A stretch of DNA of 11,475 nucleotides from MADRE2 sp964397015 (GTDB lineage: Bacteria; Desulfobacterota; Desulfobacteria; Desulfobacterales; Desulfobacteraceae): the NCBI GenBank assembly GCA_964397015.1, contig CAYNHL010000118.1, forward strand, positions 1-11,475, read 5' to 3'. The notes below the pieces were generated by a model that did no database searches, was not told the origin of the DNA, and was given only the letters and a program-made list of their open reading frames with translations. Below, piece by piece: positions 1 to 6,395 of this stretch; positions within the stretch are counted from its first letter, which is position 1, and each line of letters starts with the position of its first letter. Made by a program: the position numbers and the translations under genes.

Positions 1-297
1 GGCCATGATGGCAAGCTTTTCCTGCAGGCTGGCCTTTGAAAACATTTTCAGGTCCCCGCCGGCCAGTTCCAGGGCATCGGGCCAGAAATCCCCTTCCACG
101 CCATAAGCCTTGATCAGGCCGGGAAGTCCGCCAAAATAGCGGTAAATAAGGACCTTGTCCACGCCGGCCTCTCTTGCCACTGCATTGACACCGACAGCCT
201 TGAATCCCTTTTTTGCCAGCAGGCTCCCCACGGCGGAAATCAGCCGCTTGCGTGTCAGCTGCCTGTCCTTGATTCTTATGGGTGTGCCGGATGTCAT
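1..297 (-). CDS. TetR/AcrR-family transcriptional regulator, N-terminal part (truncated by window edge)
   Basis: Ninety-nine residues are visible; the C-terminal ligand-binding domain lies beyond position 1. After a basic N-terminus (about residues 7-18), helices at about 15-50 hold the TetR-type helix-turn-helix, including VNAVAREAGVDKVLIYRYFG at residues 37-56. Its 'GV...IYRYFGG' ending is the family hallmark of the recognition helix. TetR proteins are cytoplasmic homodimeric repressors released from DNA by a small ligand, which cannot be guessed here. The ATG at 295-297 is the only sensible start upstream of the DNA-binding domain, but it has no Shine-Dalgarno sequence, and the candidate promoter puts transcription start at or next to it. 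Overlapping inverted repeats sit inside that promoter, suggesting autorepression (inference). The gene lies downstream of an SDR gene on the same strand, separated by 119 bases. Confidence 0.9.
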   Translation of the reverse strand, partial: MTSGTPIRIKDRQLTRKRLISAVGSLLAKKGFKAVGVNAVAREAGVDKVLIYRYFGGLPGLIKAYGVEGDFWPDALELAGGDLKMFSKASLQEKLAIMA

Positions 298-303
298 AAA
301 CTG

Positions 304-333
304 TAAATATCACCAGTCGGTGACATTTGTCAA
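304..333 (-). promoter_or_regulatory. Candidate sigma-70 promoter of the TetR gene
   Basis: On the minus strand a perfect -35 TTGACA (328-333) is followed after 18 bases by TATTTA (304-309). GATATT with a 16-base spacer (306-311) is an alternative -10. The expected transcription start falls about 7 bases beyond the -10, that is, at or beside the ATG at 297. The mRNA may therefore be leaderless, which fits the missing ribosome binding site. Confidence 0.6.
310..332. promoter_or_regulatory. Overlapping dyads, probable TetR operator
   Basis: Two inverted repeats overlap. One is TCACC-AGTC-GGTGA at 310-323; the other is TGACA-TT-TGTCA at 321-332. The first fills the spacer between the -35 and -10 of the regulator's own promoter and the second covers the -35. 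A repressor bound here would block RNA polymerase. Assignment to this TetR protein is inferred from position only. Confidence 0.55.
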
Positions 334-383
334 GCCATTATTTTCAATAGCCAATTACGGCTACATTTTCCATCTACGATTCC

Positions 384-397
384 TTTAATCGATTAAA
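384..397. repeat. 14-bp perfect palindrome between the SDR and TetR genes
   Basis: TTTAATC-GATTAAA is a perfect 14-bp palindrome 19 bases beyond the SDR stop codon. A second, 8-bp palindrome TTGATCAA lies at 404-411. Neither is followed by a T-tract, so they do not look like an intrinsic terminator. They could be protein-binding sites; no regulator can be assigned. Confidence 0.4.
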
Positions 398-416
398 CAG
401 AAATTGATCAAACAAA

Positions 417-1235
417 TCACAAAATACCTTCGGGCATATCGGGCACCCTGTCGCCGCCGAGAACGTAACCTCCGTCCAGGCGCAGCACGCTGCCGGTCAT
501 GTAGGGAGCGTCCCGGATTATGAACATGGCGGCTTTTACAGCATCCTCCACAGTACCTGTCCGTCCCGCCAGGGTATGATCGATAAGGGCCTGCTTTTCT
601 TTATCCGACAAAGCTTCGTTCCACCCCCGTGTCCCCTGGGCATGACGGGTTTCAAAAATCCCGAGTTCCAGTTCGTTCACCCTTACTGCTGGTGCCCCTA
701 TCCGTGCCCAGGTCCGGGTAAAAACCGACACTCCCCTCGAAGCCGCCGCATACCCGTCATTGAATACCGCGGCAGCAGGTCCGGATCTCCCGACTGTACC
801 GGCTATCGACGACAGATTGACCACCACGGCATCCCCGGATTTTTTCAATAAAGGCAGCATGGCCTGGAACACCCAGTGCTTGGCCCTCAGCGTGGTTTCC
901 ATTTCAAGATCCCACTGCTCTTGCGTATAAGCCCCGTGTACCGCCGGCCACCCGCCTCGTTCGATATTGTTGACCAGGATGTCCAGGCGGCCGAAACGTT
1001 TTTCGATATCACAAGCCAGCTGCCTGACCCTTTCATTTTCCCGAAGATCAAGGGTATAAATCTCGTGATCCGCTCCGGATTGCCTGAACTCCTCTTCCAT
1101 GGACTCGAAACTGTCTTCCCAGTCATACCGGGTCAGGGCAAGAGACACCCCCTCTTTTGCCAGCGCAAGGCCGATTCCCCTGCCGATTCCCTTTACAGCG
1201 CCCAGCACCAGGGCTGTTTTAGATTTCAACGACAT
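417..1235 (-). CDS. Divergent short-chain dehydrogenase/reductase (SDR) family protein
   Basis: A 272-residue Rossmann-fold protein of usual length for classical SDRs. The N-terminal cofactor motif is G12-A-V-K-G16-I-G18, and D63-L-R fits the adenine-contacting Asp. NN at 89-90 is the NNAG motif, altered to NNIE. LSS at 141-143 carries the catalytic serine. Tyr162 starts the YxxxK motif, but the lysine position is Ser166 (YAAAS). The C-terminal LDGGY is typical. The lysine normally lowers the tyrosine pKa and holds the nicotinamide ribose, so activity may be altered or lost (inference). The open frame extends upstream to 1292, but that part overlaps the preceding gene. ATG at 1235 lies 11 bases after that gene's stop, with AGGG-like pairing just ahead. 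The gene is probably cotranscribed with the YkgJ-type gene. Substrate unknown. Confidence 0.88.
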   Translation of the reverse strand: MSLKSKTALVLGAVKGIGRGIGLALAKEGVSLALTRYDWEDSFESMEEEFRQSGADHEIYTLDLRENERVRQLACDIEKRFGRLDILVNNIERGGWPAVHGAYTQEQWDLEMETTLRAKHWVFQAMLPLLKKSGDAVVVNLSSIAGTVGRSGPAAAVFNDGYAAASRGVSVFTRTWARIGAPAVRVNELELGIFETRHAQGTRGWNEALSDKEKQALIDHTLAGRTGTVEDAVKAAMFIIRDAPYMTGSVLRLDGGYVLGGDRVPDMPEGIL

Positions 1236-1246
1236 ATCCCGGCCCT

Positions 1247-1987
1247 TTATCCAAAATTCATCTCTTTTCCGAACAACTCCCGCCTCAGCCACATCAGCCC
1301 GAAATCCAGCAGTTTTTCATCATCTGTCCGTATCCCGGACATCAGGTCAGAAGGCATTTCGATCCCTGCCAGCAGGTCTGTTTCAATTATCCGGGACCGG
1401 AAAGTATCCAGATCATACAACGCAAGGTAGAACCGATCCGCCAGGCGGCCGTCAAGCTTTCCGGGCATGATGGTATTTTTCAGGCTGATAATGTCCATGA
1501 GCTTGTCATTGGCATGGTTGTACGGGGCCACCTTTTGTGTTTCAAGCCAGCTTTTGACCGTCTGGTCACCCTTTTGTGCAAACCCCAGGCAGTGGGGCTC
1601 CTCGATCCGGGCGTAGTATTCGGTTATCACCCCGGAGTCCCTGGAACGGGAAACAGCCCGGGCCAGGGGATACATCCGGCAGGAACCCGGCCGGCTTTCA
1701 TAAACCGTGCATCCCTGTTCCGCCACAAACGGACAGGCGTACCCGGAGGCGGGATCGGGCTTGAATTCCACCACCGGCAGCCCGGATACCGGGCCTGTAT
1801 GGCGGGATGTATATTTTTTTAAAAATTCAGCGGAAGTCATGCCGAGGTGCTGTTTGAGCCTTAAAATATCATATGGGGTCAGGGACTGGTTCAAATCCCG
1901 GCAGCAGGCATTGAAGCATTCATTTTCCGGTCCGCACCTGAACTTGAGAACATCGCCGATATCCATGGGAATCATGTCTTCTGTCAT
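1247..1987 (-). CDS. YkgJ-type cysteine-cluster protein (putative zinc- or Fe-S-binding)
   Basis: A 246-residue soluble protein with the cysteine pattern of the YkgJ/UPF0153 family. It has C18-x5-C24-x3-C28-C29 near the N-terminus, then ACPF with C85, and GCTVYESRPGSCRMYP with C93 and C103. C133 is an eighth cysteine. The family is annotated variously as zinc- or iron-chelating or as Fe-S oxidoreductase; its members have been assigned a metal site without a well-established reaction, so no specific function is claimed. The C-terminal 100 residues are helical-looking and without recognised motifs. ATG at 1987 has a good AAAGGA ribosome binding site at 1996-2001, 8 bases upstream. It is the first gene of the minus-strand block and diverges from aprBA across a 400-base spacer. 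The next gene, the SDR, follows 11 bases after its stop. Confidence 0.88.
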   Translation of the reverse strand: MTEDMIPMDIGDVLKFRCGPENECFNACCRDLNQSLTPYDILRLKQHLGMTSAEFLKKYTSRHTGPVSGLPVVEFKPDPASGYACPFVAEQGCTVYESRPGSCRMYPLARAVSRSRDSGVITEYYARIEEPHCLGFAQKGDQTVKSWLETQKVAPYNHANDKLMDIISLKNTIMPGKLDGRLADRFYLALYDLDTFRSRIIETDLLAGIEMPSDLMSGIRTDDEKLLDFGLMWLRRELFGKEMNFG

Positions 1988-2188
1988 TATATTTGTCCTT
2001 TAATCTTTGAGATCAGTGTATCAAAATGATATTTAACAGGGTTTTACAGGAATATCCAGTTCCTTTTATATAAAATTGCCATATGTGGTGAAAAATATAG
2101 GTACAATCACAACATATTGTTGTTGCCGAAAAGCTATACTTTTGTTCCATATCTATTGGAAAATAAATGTTTTCTTCATATAAAAATC

Positions 2189-2218
2189 TTGACAAAACAA
2201 TCCGGCTAATGCTATTTG
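2189..2218 (+). promoter_or_regulatory. Probable aprBA promoter
   Basis: A consensus -35 TTGACA (2189-2194) is followed after 18 bases by an extended -10, TGC-TATTTG (2210-2218). Start of transcription would be near 2225, giving an untranslated leader of about 160 bases before aprB. This is the best promoter-like match in the spacer and is correctly oriented for genes expected to be very highly expressed. Confidence 0.62.
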
Positions 2219-2290
2219 CTATCAATTATGCAAAACTTGGATCACTGTGTTCCAGGCAGCAGAGTGTGAAAGGAATAGCTAAGGATTGCC

Positions 2291-2368
2291 GGACCGGATA
2301 TGCATCACGGTCTAAGTTGTTAATATTTAAGTGTGGCACAACCAAAGCTTGTGCAAATGATTAACTTA
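2291..2368 (+). promoter_or_regulatory. Structured 5' leader of aprBA
   Basis: Three stems can be drawn. GACCG (2292-2296) pairs with CGGTC (2308-2312) around an 11-base loop. TAAGT plus TAAT (2313-2317, 2321-2324, with a three-base bulge) pairs with ATTAACTTA (2360-2368). Inside that, GCACAA (2336-2341) pairs with TTGTGC (2349-2354) around a 7-base loop. The structure ends 6 bases before the GGAGGT ribosome binding site (2375-2380), leaving it exposed. There is no T-tract, so it is not an intrinsic terminator. A stabilising 5' structure or a control element are both possible. Confidence 0.4.
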
Positions 2369-2387
2369 TATTATGGAGGTATTTTAA

Positions 2388-2825
2388 ATGCCATCTTTTG
2401 TAATTGCAGAAAAATGTGACGGCTGCAAAGGCGGGGATAAAACAGCATGTATGTACATCTGCCCCAATGACCTGATGGTTCTTGACCCCAACGAAATGAA
2501 AGCATACAACCAGGAACCCGATCAGTGCTGGGAATGCTATTCATGTGTAAAGATCTGCCCCTCCCAGGCCATCGAAGTAAGAGGCTACTCTGACTTTGTA
2601 CCCATGGGTGCATCCGTTGTTCCGATGATGGGTACCGAAGACATCATGTGGACCTGTAAGTTCAGGAATGGTGTTGTCAAACGCTTCAAGTTCCCGATCA
2701 GAACTACTCCTGAAGGTGAAGCAAATGCATATCTGGACCTGAAAGGCAAAGACCTTGACTCTGGTCTTCTTTCAACCCAGGAAGCAGACGGTTATGAACT
2801 CAAGGCTCCGACAGAGCTGGCATAA
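2388..2825 (+). CDS. aprB: Adenylylsulfate (APS) reductase, beta subunit AprB
   Basis: AprB is the Fe-S subunit of cytoplasmic APS reductase, which reduces adenosine 5'-phosphosulfate to sulfite and AMP in dissimilatory sulfate reduction. Its two [4Fe-4S] clusters carry electrons to the FAD of AprA. The 145-residue protein has a ferredoxin-like N-terminal half. C10, C13, C21 and C25 form one cluster motif (with an enlarged gap between the second and third cysteines, as usual in AprB); C47, C50, C53 and C57 form the other. Trp48, just after C47, matches the tryptophan proposed to relay electrons to FAD in the Archaeoglobus enzyme (family knowledge). Residues 60-145 form the extended tail that wraps around AprA. 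A perfect GGAGGT at 2375-2380 sits 7 bases before the ATG. AprA follows after 56 AT-rich bases, so the two are cotranscribed. Confidence 0.97.
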   Translation: MPSFVIAEKCDGCKGGDKTACMYICPNDLMVLDPNEMKAYNQEPDQCWECYSCVKICPSQAIEVRGYSDFVPMGASVVPMMGTEDIMWTCKFRNGVVKRFKFPIRTTPEGEANAYLDLKGKDLDSGLLSTQEADGYELKAPTELA

Positions 2826-2881
2826 CCAAATACTGCAGCGCATTTAATTTGACATTATTTTAATTATTTTGGAGGTATATA

Positions 2882-4843
2882 ATGGCATTACCTAACAAAC
2901 CGATTGGAGAACTTAAAGCTGTAAGAGATCCTGAGGTTGATAAAAGAGATGTTGATGTCCTGATAATCGGCGGCGGCATGGCTGCCTGCGGAACTGCATT
3001 TGAAATCAAGAAATGGGCCAGTGACGACACAAAGATTCTGCTTTGTGACAAAGCCGCCCTTGAAAGATCCGGCGCGGTAGCCCAGGGTCTTTCCGCAATC
3101 AACACCTATATCGGTGAAAACTCTCCTGAAGACTATGTAAGAATGGTCAGAAACGACCTTATGGGTATTGTACGTGAAGACCTGATCTTCGATCTTGGCC
3201 GTCACGTGGATGACTCTGTGCATCTGTTCGAAGAATGGGGACTTCCGGTCTGGAAAAAAACCGACGAGAATAAAAACCTTGACGGTAAAAAAGGTCTGAA
3301 GCTCGGTACACTCAAAGCCGGCGCCACACCTGTAAGAACAGGTAAATGGCAGATAATGATCAATGGTGAATCCTACAAGAGAATAGTTGCCGAAGCCGGC
3401 AAACTGGCCCTTGGAGAAGACAACATCATTGAAAGATGCTTCATCGTTGAAATCCTCAACGACAAAGACGATCCCAACAGGGTTGCCGGTGCTGTCGGCT
3501 TCTCTTTGAGAGAAAACAAAGTCTACATCATCAGCGCAAAAACCATCCTGGTTGCCTGCGGTGGTGCAGTTAACATTTACCAGCCCCGGTCAGTCGGTGA
3601 GGGTAAGGGCCGTGCATGGTACCCGGTATGGAATGCTGGCTCCACCTACACAATGGCTCTCAGGGCAGGTGCTGAACTGTCCATGATGGAAAACCGCTTC
3701 ACCCCGGCACGCTTTAAAGATGGTTACGGCCCCGTTGGTGCGTGGTTCCTTCTTTTCAAGGCAAAAACCGAAAACGGCCTTGGTGAAAACTATGCCGCTT
3801 CCGATCATGCCAAGGCGGAACTCGAAAAATACGCTCCCTATGGAACAGCAGCGGTTACACCTACCTGCCTGAGAAACCATCTCATGATGACAGAATACAA
3901 AGAAGGCCGCGGCCCGATCATCATGAAGACTTCCACAGCGCTCCAGGAGCTGGGCAAAACCATGGAGAAAAAGGAACTCAAGCATCTTGAATCAGAAGCA
4001 TGGGAAGATTTCCTTGACATGTCTGTCGGACAGGCCGGTCTCTGGTGTGCCACAAACACAGAACCCGAGAAAAAAGACTCGGAAGTCATGCCGACCGAAC
4101 CGTATCTGCTGGGTTCCCATTCAGGCTGCTGCGGTATCTGGTGTTCAGGTCCCGATGAAGACTGGGTCCCCGAAGACTACAAGTGGGGATACAACAGGAT
4201 GACAACCGTGAACGGACTGTTCACCGCTGGTGACGGCGTTGGTTGTTCCGGCCACAAATTCTCCTCCGGTTCCCATGCCGAAGGCCGTATCTGTGCCAAG
4301 TCCATGCTCCAGTACCTCAGAGACCAGGGTGACAAGGTAGCCGGTTTCAAAGAAACTGATGAAGAGCTGGTCGACTTTGTATACAAACCGGTCAGAACTT
4401 ACCTTGACAACTGTGAATACTCAACAGACCAGAATGTCAATCCGAAATACTGCAAGCCGTCCGGAATGGCGCTCCGTCTCATGAAGATGACCAATGAATA
4501 CGGTGCAGGAACCGGTACTTTCTACATGACCAACGGCAAATCCCTCGAGATCCTCATGGACCTTTTCGAATACTTCCGTGAAGACCTTGAAAACATTGCA
4601 GCCGCTGATCTGCATGAACTGCTGAGAGCATGGGAAATTTTCCATCGCCTCTTCACTGTTCAGGCTCACACCCGTCATATCCTGTTCCGTGAAGAAACCA
4701 GGTACCCCGGTTTCTACTACAGAGGAGACTACATGGGACAAAACGATGAGGAATGGTTCTGTTTTGTCAACTCATCATATGACAAGGCATCCAATGAGTG
4801 GACGCTGAAAAAAGTGCCTTATCACAAGATCATCTCCGACTGA
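2882..4843 (+). CDS. aprA: Adenylylsulfate (APS) reductase, alpha subunit AprA
   Basis: AprA is the catalytic flavoprotein subunit, related to fumarate reductase/succinate dehydrogenase flavoproteins. It binds FAD and APS and forms the FAD-sulfite adduct. At 653 residues it is normal length. The dinucleotide-binding motif is DVLIIGGGMAACG (residues 25-37). ERSGAVAQGLSAIN at 61-74 is the typical flavin-contacting segment. NRFTPARFKDGYGPVGAWF at 271-289 carries arginines expected at the substrate site. GSHSGCCGIW at 411-420 has His413, at the place of the active-site histidine. LFTAGDGVGCSGHKFSSGSH at 446-465 is the second FAD segment. The C-terminal part is rich in aromatic residues, as in the family. 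The start is fixed by GGAGGT at 2871-2876, 5 bases before ATG. No truncation, frameshift or missing key residue was seen. A terminator follows 47 bases after the stop. Confidence 0.98.
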   Translation: MALPNKPIGELKAVRDPEVDKRDVDVLIIGGGMAACGTAFEIKKWASDDTKILLCDKAALERSGAVAQGLSAINTYIGENSPEDYVRMVRNDLMGIVREDLIFDLGRHVDDSVHLFEEWGLPVWKKTDENKNLDGKKGLKLGTLKAGATPVRTGKWQIMINGESYKRIVAEAGKLALGEDNIIERCFIVEILNDKDDPNRVAGAVGFSLRENKVYIISAKTILVACGGAVNIYQPRSVGEGKGRAWYPVWNAGSTYTMALRAGAELSMMENRFTPARFKDGYGPVGAWFLLFKAKTENGLGENYAASDHAKAELEKYAPYGTAAVTPTCLRNHLMMTEYKEGRGPIIMKTSTALQELGKTMEKKELKHLESEAWEDFLDMSVGQAGLWCATNTEPEKKDSEVMPTEPYLLGSHSGCCGIWCSGPDEDWVPEDYKWGYNRMTTVNGLFTAGDGVGCSGHKFSSGSHAEGRICAKSMLQYLRDQGDKVAGFKETDEELVDFVYKPVRTYLDNCEYSTDQNVNPKYCKPSGMALRLMKMTNEYGAGTGTFYMTNGKSLEILMDLFEYFREDLENIAAADLHELLRAWEIFHRLFTVQAHTRHILFREETRYPGFYYRGDYMGQNDEEWFCFVNSSYDKASNEWTLKKVPYHKIISD

Positions 4844-4889
4844 TTCAAAAAACATTGATCTTTAAGAGAGCATTTTTTTGAGAACATCG

Positions 4890-4925
4890 ACCTCCAGGTG
4901 TCATACCGGCACCTGGGGGTTTTTT
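4890..4925 (+). terminator. Strong rho-independent terminator after aprA
   Basis: ACCTCCAGGTG (4890-4900) pairs with CACCTGGGGGT (4910-4920) over 11 pairs with a single G-U wobble, around a 9-base loop. It is followed directly by a run of six T (4920-4925). It lies 47 bases after the aprA stop and should end most aprBA transcripts. Confidence 0.88.
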
Positions 4926-4955
4926 CAGATTATGGTTCCGGAAGGTTTTTCCTGT

Positions 4956-5011
4956 CTCCTCTTTTGCAAAGCTGCAATATGAAATTGTTTTGCGACCTTG
5001 CAAAACAGGAG
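4956..5011 (+). promoter_or_regulatory. Alternative hairpins in the aprA-qmoA spacer
   Basis: GTTTTGC (4987-4993) pairs perfectly with GCAAAAC (5000-5006) around a 6-base loop. The same right arm, extended to GCAAAACAGGAG (5000-5011), can instead pair with CTCCTCTTTTGC (4956-4967), with one mismatch. The left part alone can form TTGCA-AAGC-TGCAA (4964-4977). The options are mutually exclusive. No T-tract follows. If transcription starts upstream this would be a switchable RNA; if not, it is only a DNA repeat. Confidence 0.35.
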
Positions 5012-5040
5012 AGAGGATACCTGAAGATGAATTTTTAATC

Positions 5041-5106
5041 TTGGTTTTTACGCCATTAAATTATTACACCCTTATTCTTTACATAATAACCCAAATGCAC
5101 GGAGGG
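5041..5106 (+). promoter_or_regulatory. AT-rich region expected to hold the qmoABC promoter
   Basis: After the terminator a new promoter is needed for qmoABC. The stretch just ahead of qmoA is AT-rich, with TTGGTT at 5041-5046 and TA-rich hexamers (TTATTA at 5061-5066, CATAAT at 5083-5088), but no pair has a good -35/-10 match with proper spacing. The exact promoter is therefore not assigned. The ribosome binding site GGAGGG (5101-5106) lies 5 bases before the qmoA ATG. Confidence 0.35.
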
Positions 5107-5111
5107 ACAGC

Positions 5112-6386
5112 ATGACAACAGACAAATCAGCCCCGGTCAGTGGAAGCATTATGGTGGTTGGCGGTGGCATCAGCGGCCTGACAACTGCCCTGGAAGCTGC
5201 CGAGGTCGGGTATGAGGTCTTCCTTGTTGAAAAGGAAGCTTCTCTTGGTGGAAGAGTATCCCAGCTCAAACACTACTTCCCCAAACTTTGCCCGCCAAGC
5301 TGCGGACTTGAAATAAACTACAGACGGATCAAGGACAACCCCAGGATCAAAGTGTTCACCATGTCCGAGGTCAGCGATGTCAGCGGCGGCAAAGGTGATT
5401 ATAAAGTTACCGTTAAAACCGCTCCCCGCTATGTGAACGAGAACTGTACAGTCTGCGGCGAATGCGAGGCTGTATGTGAAACAGAAATTGTAAATGACTT
5501 CAACTTCGGCATGGACCGCAGAAAAGCTGCTTATCTTCCCATGAACATGGCGTTTCCCCAGCGGTACGTAATGGACCCGTCCATGAGCACCGATGACAGG
5601 GACCGGGTCAAGGCCGCCTGTAAATATGACGCTATCGACTTTGACATGGAAGAAAAAACATTTGAACTCAAAGTCGGTGCCATTGTCTGGGCAACCGGAT
5701 GGACACCATATGATGCCACCAGGATCGACAATCTCGGGTTTGGCCGCTACCAGAACGTGGTAACCAATATGATGCTCGAACGTATGGCCTGCCTGGGTGG
5801 CCCCACCGGCGGAAAAATTCTCCGCCCGTCCGATGACAAAGCCCCTGAAACCATAGCCTTTGCCCAGTGTGCAGGTTCCAGAGATGAGAATCACCTGCCT
5901 TACTGCTCCTATATCTGCTGCATGGCATCATTGAAGCATGCTACCTATATCAGGGCACAATATCCTGAAGCAAAGATCTATATTTACTATATCGACCTGC
6001 GGACGCCTGGATTGAAATATGAAAAATTCTATAAAAACCTCAAGCAGGATGAAAATGTCTTTTTTGTCAAAGGCAAGGTAGCCGAAGTCACTGAAGACAG
6101 CAGCAGTGCCAATGTCAACCTGGTTGCAGAAGATACCATCACCGGCGAGAAAATCAGACAGACCGTCGACCTGCTGGTACTGGCAACCGGCATGCAGCCC
6201 AATACCGCCATCGAAAAACCCAATGCCGACCTGAACTACAACACGGACGGATTCATTGTGAACGACTTCCAGAACAGCGGTATGTTTGCAGCCGGCTGCG
6301 CCAACAAGCCTGCCGATGTCGTAACATCTAACCAGAATGCCACCGGTATGGCCATGAAAGCCATCCAGACGCTTGTAAGGAGGTAA
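5112..6386 (+). CDS. qmoA: Quinone-interacting membrane-bound oxidoreductase subunit QmoA (HdrA-like flavoprotein)
   Basis: QmoA is a soluble HdrA-related FAD and Fe-S subunit of the QmoABC complex, which links the menaquinone pool to APS reductase at the inner face of the membrane. The protein has 424 residues. The FAD motif is IMVVGGGISGL (13-23), ending in the acidic residue E40 of FLVEKEASLGGR. C60 and C64 lie in FPKLCPPSCG. C112, C115, C118 and C122 form a complete [4Fe-4S] ferredoxin motif. C253 (QCAGSRD) and the YCSYICC set C265, C269 and C270 match the extra HdrA cluster motif. TG at 359-360 and FAAGCANKP (392-400) are later FAD contacts. The second ferredoxin motif present in HdrA appears reduced to C170 alone. 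It lacks the HdrA N-terminal domain, which QmoB carries. Its stop overlaps the ribosome binding site of qmoB, indicating translational coupling. Confidence 0.96.
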   Translation: MTTDKSAPVSGSIMVVGGGISGLTTALEAAEVGYEVFLVEKEASLGGRVSQLKHYFPKLCPPSCGLEINYRRIKDNPRIKVFTMSEVSDVSGGKGDYKVTVKTAPRYVNENCTVCGECEAVCETEIVNDFNFGMDRRKAAYLPMNMAFPQRYVMDPSMSTDDRDRVKAACKYDAIDFDMEEKTFELKVGAIVWATGWTPYDATRIDNLGFGRYQNVVTNMMLERMACLGGPTGGKILRPSDDKAPETIAFAQCAGSRDENHLPYCSYICCMASLKHATYIRAQYPEAKIYIYYIDLRTPGLKYEKFYKNLKQDENVFFVKGKVAEVTEDSSSANVNLVAEDTITGEKIRQTVDLLVLATGMQPNTAIEKPNADLNYNTDGFIVNDFQNSGMFAAGCANKPADVVTSNQNATGMAMKAIQTLVRR

Positions 6387-6395
6387 CAGATAACC

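Larger units (their letters stand above)
1988..2387. other. Divergent intergenic region between the YkgJ-type gene and aprB
   Basis: This AT-rich 400-base spacer has no supported gene. Two short open frames in it lack ribosome binding sites and recognisable protein character. It must hold promoters in both directions. The aprBA promoter is convincing (separate entry). For the minus-strand gene the best guess is TTTTTC (2090-2095), 17 bases, TATATA (2067-2072), which is weak. A small dyad, CAACA-TAT-TGTTG, lies at 2110-2122. The last 100 bases ahead of aprB can fold into several stems (separate entry). Confidence 0.6.

Noticed and set aside
1236..1292. SDR start at 1292, adding 19 residues
   Set aside because: It would overlap the end of the YkgJ-type gene by 46 bases, and the added residues are not SDR-like. 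ATG 1235 begins just before the Rossmann strand.
2107..2122. CRP/FNR-type (HcpR-like) binding site upstream of aprB
   Set aside because: TCACAACATATTGTTG only loosely resembles the expected TTGTGA-N6-TCACAA half-sites; half-site bases and spacing do not fit.
2013..2364. Two short open frames (minus 2013-2225, plus 2167-2364) in the aprB upstream spacer
   Set aside because: No ribosome binding site, no protein-like composition, and they overlap the predicted aprBA promoter and leader.
2849..2854. TTGACA between aprB and aprA as an internal promoter
   Set aside because: No -10 element at proper spacing; the next TATA-like bases lie about 21 bases on, after the ribosome binding site. Treated as an AT-rich intercistronic linker.
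4932..5038. Two overlapping mini-cistrons (16 and 19 codons, sharing ATGA) ahead of qmoA as leader peptides
   Set aside because: Neither has a ribosome binding site or a biased amino acid run, and it is not known whether the region is in the qmo mRNA.
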